From contig CALGNW010000273.1 in the NCBI GenBank assembly GCA_937958345.1, forward strand, positions 1-5,847: a DNA stretch of 5,847 nt, given 5' to 3'. The stretch is from an uncultured Neomegalonema sp. GTDB taxonomy: Bacteria; Pseudomonadota; Alphaproteobacteria; Rhodobacterales; Rhodobacteraceae. The position numbers and the translations under genes are program-made. Positions 4,685 through 5,847 of the stretch are shown here, piece after piece. How positions within the stretch are numbered: the stretch's first letter is position 1; every line of letters begins with the position of its first letter. Below the pieces are notes generated by a model, which did no database searches, was not told the DNA's origin, and saw only the letters and a program-made list of their open reading frames with translations.

Positions 4685-5797
4685 ATGGGACCCTTTCCTC
4701 ACGATGGCGTCCGCGCCGAGATTACGGCGCAAAATCCGGCTGGGACGGACGGGTTCGAATTTGTCGAGTTCGCGCACCCGCAACCCGAAAAGCTTGAAGC
4801 TCTGTTTGCGCAGATGGGCTATGTCCCAGTAGCGCAGCACAAATCCAAGGCGATAACTGTCTGGCGACAGGGCGACATTAACTATGTTGTGAATGCCGAG
4901 CCGGGGTCACATGCCGCCGGTTTCATCAGCGATCATGGACCGTGCGCGCCGTCCATGGCATGGCGCGTGGCCAATGCCGGGCACGCCTATGCTCATGCCC
5001 TCAAAAACGGAGCCGAGCCGTACTCGGGGCCGGGAAAAACCCTTGATGTTCCGGCGATTGTCGGGATCGGTGGTTCGCTACTCTACTTTATCGACAGATA
5101 CGGCGACACAGGGTCGGCTTATGACGTTGAATTCGATTGGATAGGCGAGCGGAACCCGAAGCCTGCGGGCATCGGTTTTTATTACCTCGATCACCTCACG
5201 CATAATGTCTATCGCGGCAACATGGATACGTGGTGGGACTTCTACAGGAATCTGTTCGGATTCACGCAGATCCATTTCTTTGACATCGAAGGAAAAATGA
5301 CCGGATTGATCAGCCGTGCGATCACCTCGCCCTGCGGTAAAATCCGTATTCCTCTGAATGAAAGTACCGACGACAAAAGCCAGATCGAGACGTATCTGCA
5401 CAAGTACAATGGCGAAGGTATTCAGCATATCGCCGTCGGTACCGAATCGATTTATGACGCGACGGACGCTTTGGCGGAGAACGGTTTGCGGTTCATGCCC
5501 GGCCCGCCCGATGCATACTACGATCTTTCCCACGCGCGTGTGGACGGACATGAAGAACCGATTGAGCGGATGAAGCGCCATGGCGTTCTGATCGACGGCG
5601 AGGGTGTGATTGATGCTGAAAACGGCGACCGCCTCACCCGTATTCTCTTGCAGATTTTCTCGAAAACGGTGGTCGGGCCGATTTTCTTCGAATTTATACA
5701 GCGCAAAGGCGACGAGGGATTCGGTGAGGGAAACTTCCGCGCACTCTTTGAAAGTATCGAGGCGGAACAGATCAACAGCGGCGAGCTAACGCTCTGA
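4685..5797 (+). CDS. hpd: 4-hydroxyphenylpyruvate dioxygenase
   Basis: A 370-residue non-haem iron dioxygenase that converts 4-hydroxyphenylpyruvate to homogentisate, the second step of tyrosine degradation. Two vicinal-oxygen-chelate domains are present, at about 22-140 and 163-340. The iron ligands are H170 (YLDHLTHNVYRG), H248 (GEGIQHIAVGT) and E336 (GPIFFEFIQRKG). The C-terminal helix region GDEGFGEGNFRALFESIE (342-359) is the classic HPPD signature and argues against hydroxymandelate synthase, which shares the fold. The open frame reaches back to 4565. The ATG at 4685 is chosen because GGAG lies eight bases upstream, the family start is near there, and the extra 40 residues resemble nothing conserved. 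It is the only rightward gene, divergent from an Lrp-type regulator. homogentisate 1,2-dioxygenase is not seen within the window. Confidence 0.96.
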   Translation: MGPFPHDGVRAEITAQNPAGTDGFEFVEFAHPQPEKLEALFAQMGYVPVAQHKSKAITVWRQGDINYVVNAEPGSHAAGFISDHGPCAPSMAWRVANAGHAYAHALKNGAEPYSGPGKTLDVPAIVGIGGSLLYFIDRYGDTGSAYDVEFDWIGERNPKPAGIGFYYLDHLTHNVYRGNMDTWWDFYRNLFGFTQIHFFDIEGKMTGLISRAITSPCGKIRIPLNESTDDKSQIETYLHKYNGEGIQHIAVGTESIYDATDALAENGLRFMPGPPDAYYDLSHARVDGHEEPIERMKRHGVLIDGEGVIDAENGDRLTRILLQIFSKTVVGPIFFEFIQRKGDEGFGEGNFRALFESIEAEQINSGELTL

Positions 5798-5821
5798 CCT
5801 GTTGGGATAAGCCGCTGAAAT

Positions 5822-5847
5822 CCCCTGAAGCATCGCGGCTTCAGGGG
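5822..5847 (+). terminator. Perfect hairpin after the dioxygenase gene
   Basis: CCCCTGAAGC (5822-5831) and GCTTCAGGGG (5838-5847) form a perfect 10-bp stem with a six-base loop, 24 bases after the stop codon. This is the geometry of an intrinsic terminator. The window ends at the last base of the stem, so the T run that would confirm it cannot be seen. Confidence 0.7.

Noticed and set aside
5078..5581. A 167-codon minus-strand frame inside the dioxygenase gene
   Set aside because: It is antisense to strongly conserved catalytic regions of the dioxygenase, with no ribosome site or recognisable domain.

Overview
The window looks like ordinary chromosomal DNA from an alphaproteobacterium, most likely a member of the Rhodobacterales. 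The basis is moderately high GC, gene spacing typical of a compact chromosome, and a MoaA protein whose sequence (for example the DFRCVYCMSEHMTFLPKKD stretch) I associate with that order. No phage, transposon, CRISPR, rRNA or tRNA signal was found. The taxonomic call comes from memory of protein families, not from a search.

Layout from the left. Positions 1 to 2038 hold three genes reading leftwards: a small membrane protein with one EF-hand calcium-binding loop, a membrane-anchored M48 zinc metallopeptidase, and a 23S-rRNA-type uracil-5-methyltransferase cut off by the left edge. A good sigma-70-type promoter lies just upstream of the EF-hand gene, with a perfect 10-bp direct repeat behind it, so the first two genes (17 bases apart) and perhaps the third form one transcription unit. 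The methyltransferase gene also has a TATAAA box placed so that its transcript could be leaderless.

Positions 2172 to 4549 hold moaA (first step of molybdenum cofactor synthesis), leuD (small subunit of isopropylmalate isomerase) and an Lrp/AsnC-family regulator, all also reading leftwards. leuD and the regulator are separated by an 83-base gap. That gap holds a 21-codon open frame with its own ribosome binding site, and the stop codons before and after it sit inside the same TGAAAGG motif. leuD and moaA are separated by 201 bases with a strong hairpin and several short inverted repeats.

Positions 4685 to 5797 hold the only rightward gene, 4-hydroxyphenylpyruvate dioxygenase (tyrosine catabolism), divergent from the Lrp-type regulator across a 135-base region carrying several CGAA/TTCG half-sites. 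A perfect 10-bp-stem hairpin at the right edge is probably its terminator. The divergent pair suggests that the regulator controls tyrosine breakdown in response to an amino acid or keto acid. The same regulator may be co-transcribed with a leucine biosynthesis gene, which leaves its effector open.

I do not see a clearly new multi-gene system. The items most worth a second look are the 21-codon frame, the EF-hand/M48 pair, and the regulatory elements of the two promoter regions.
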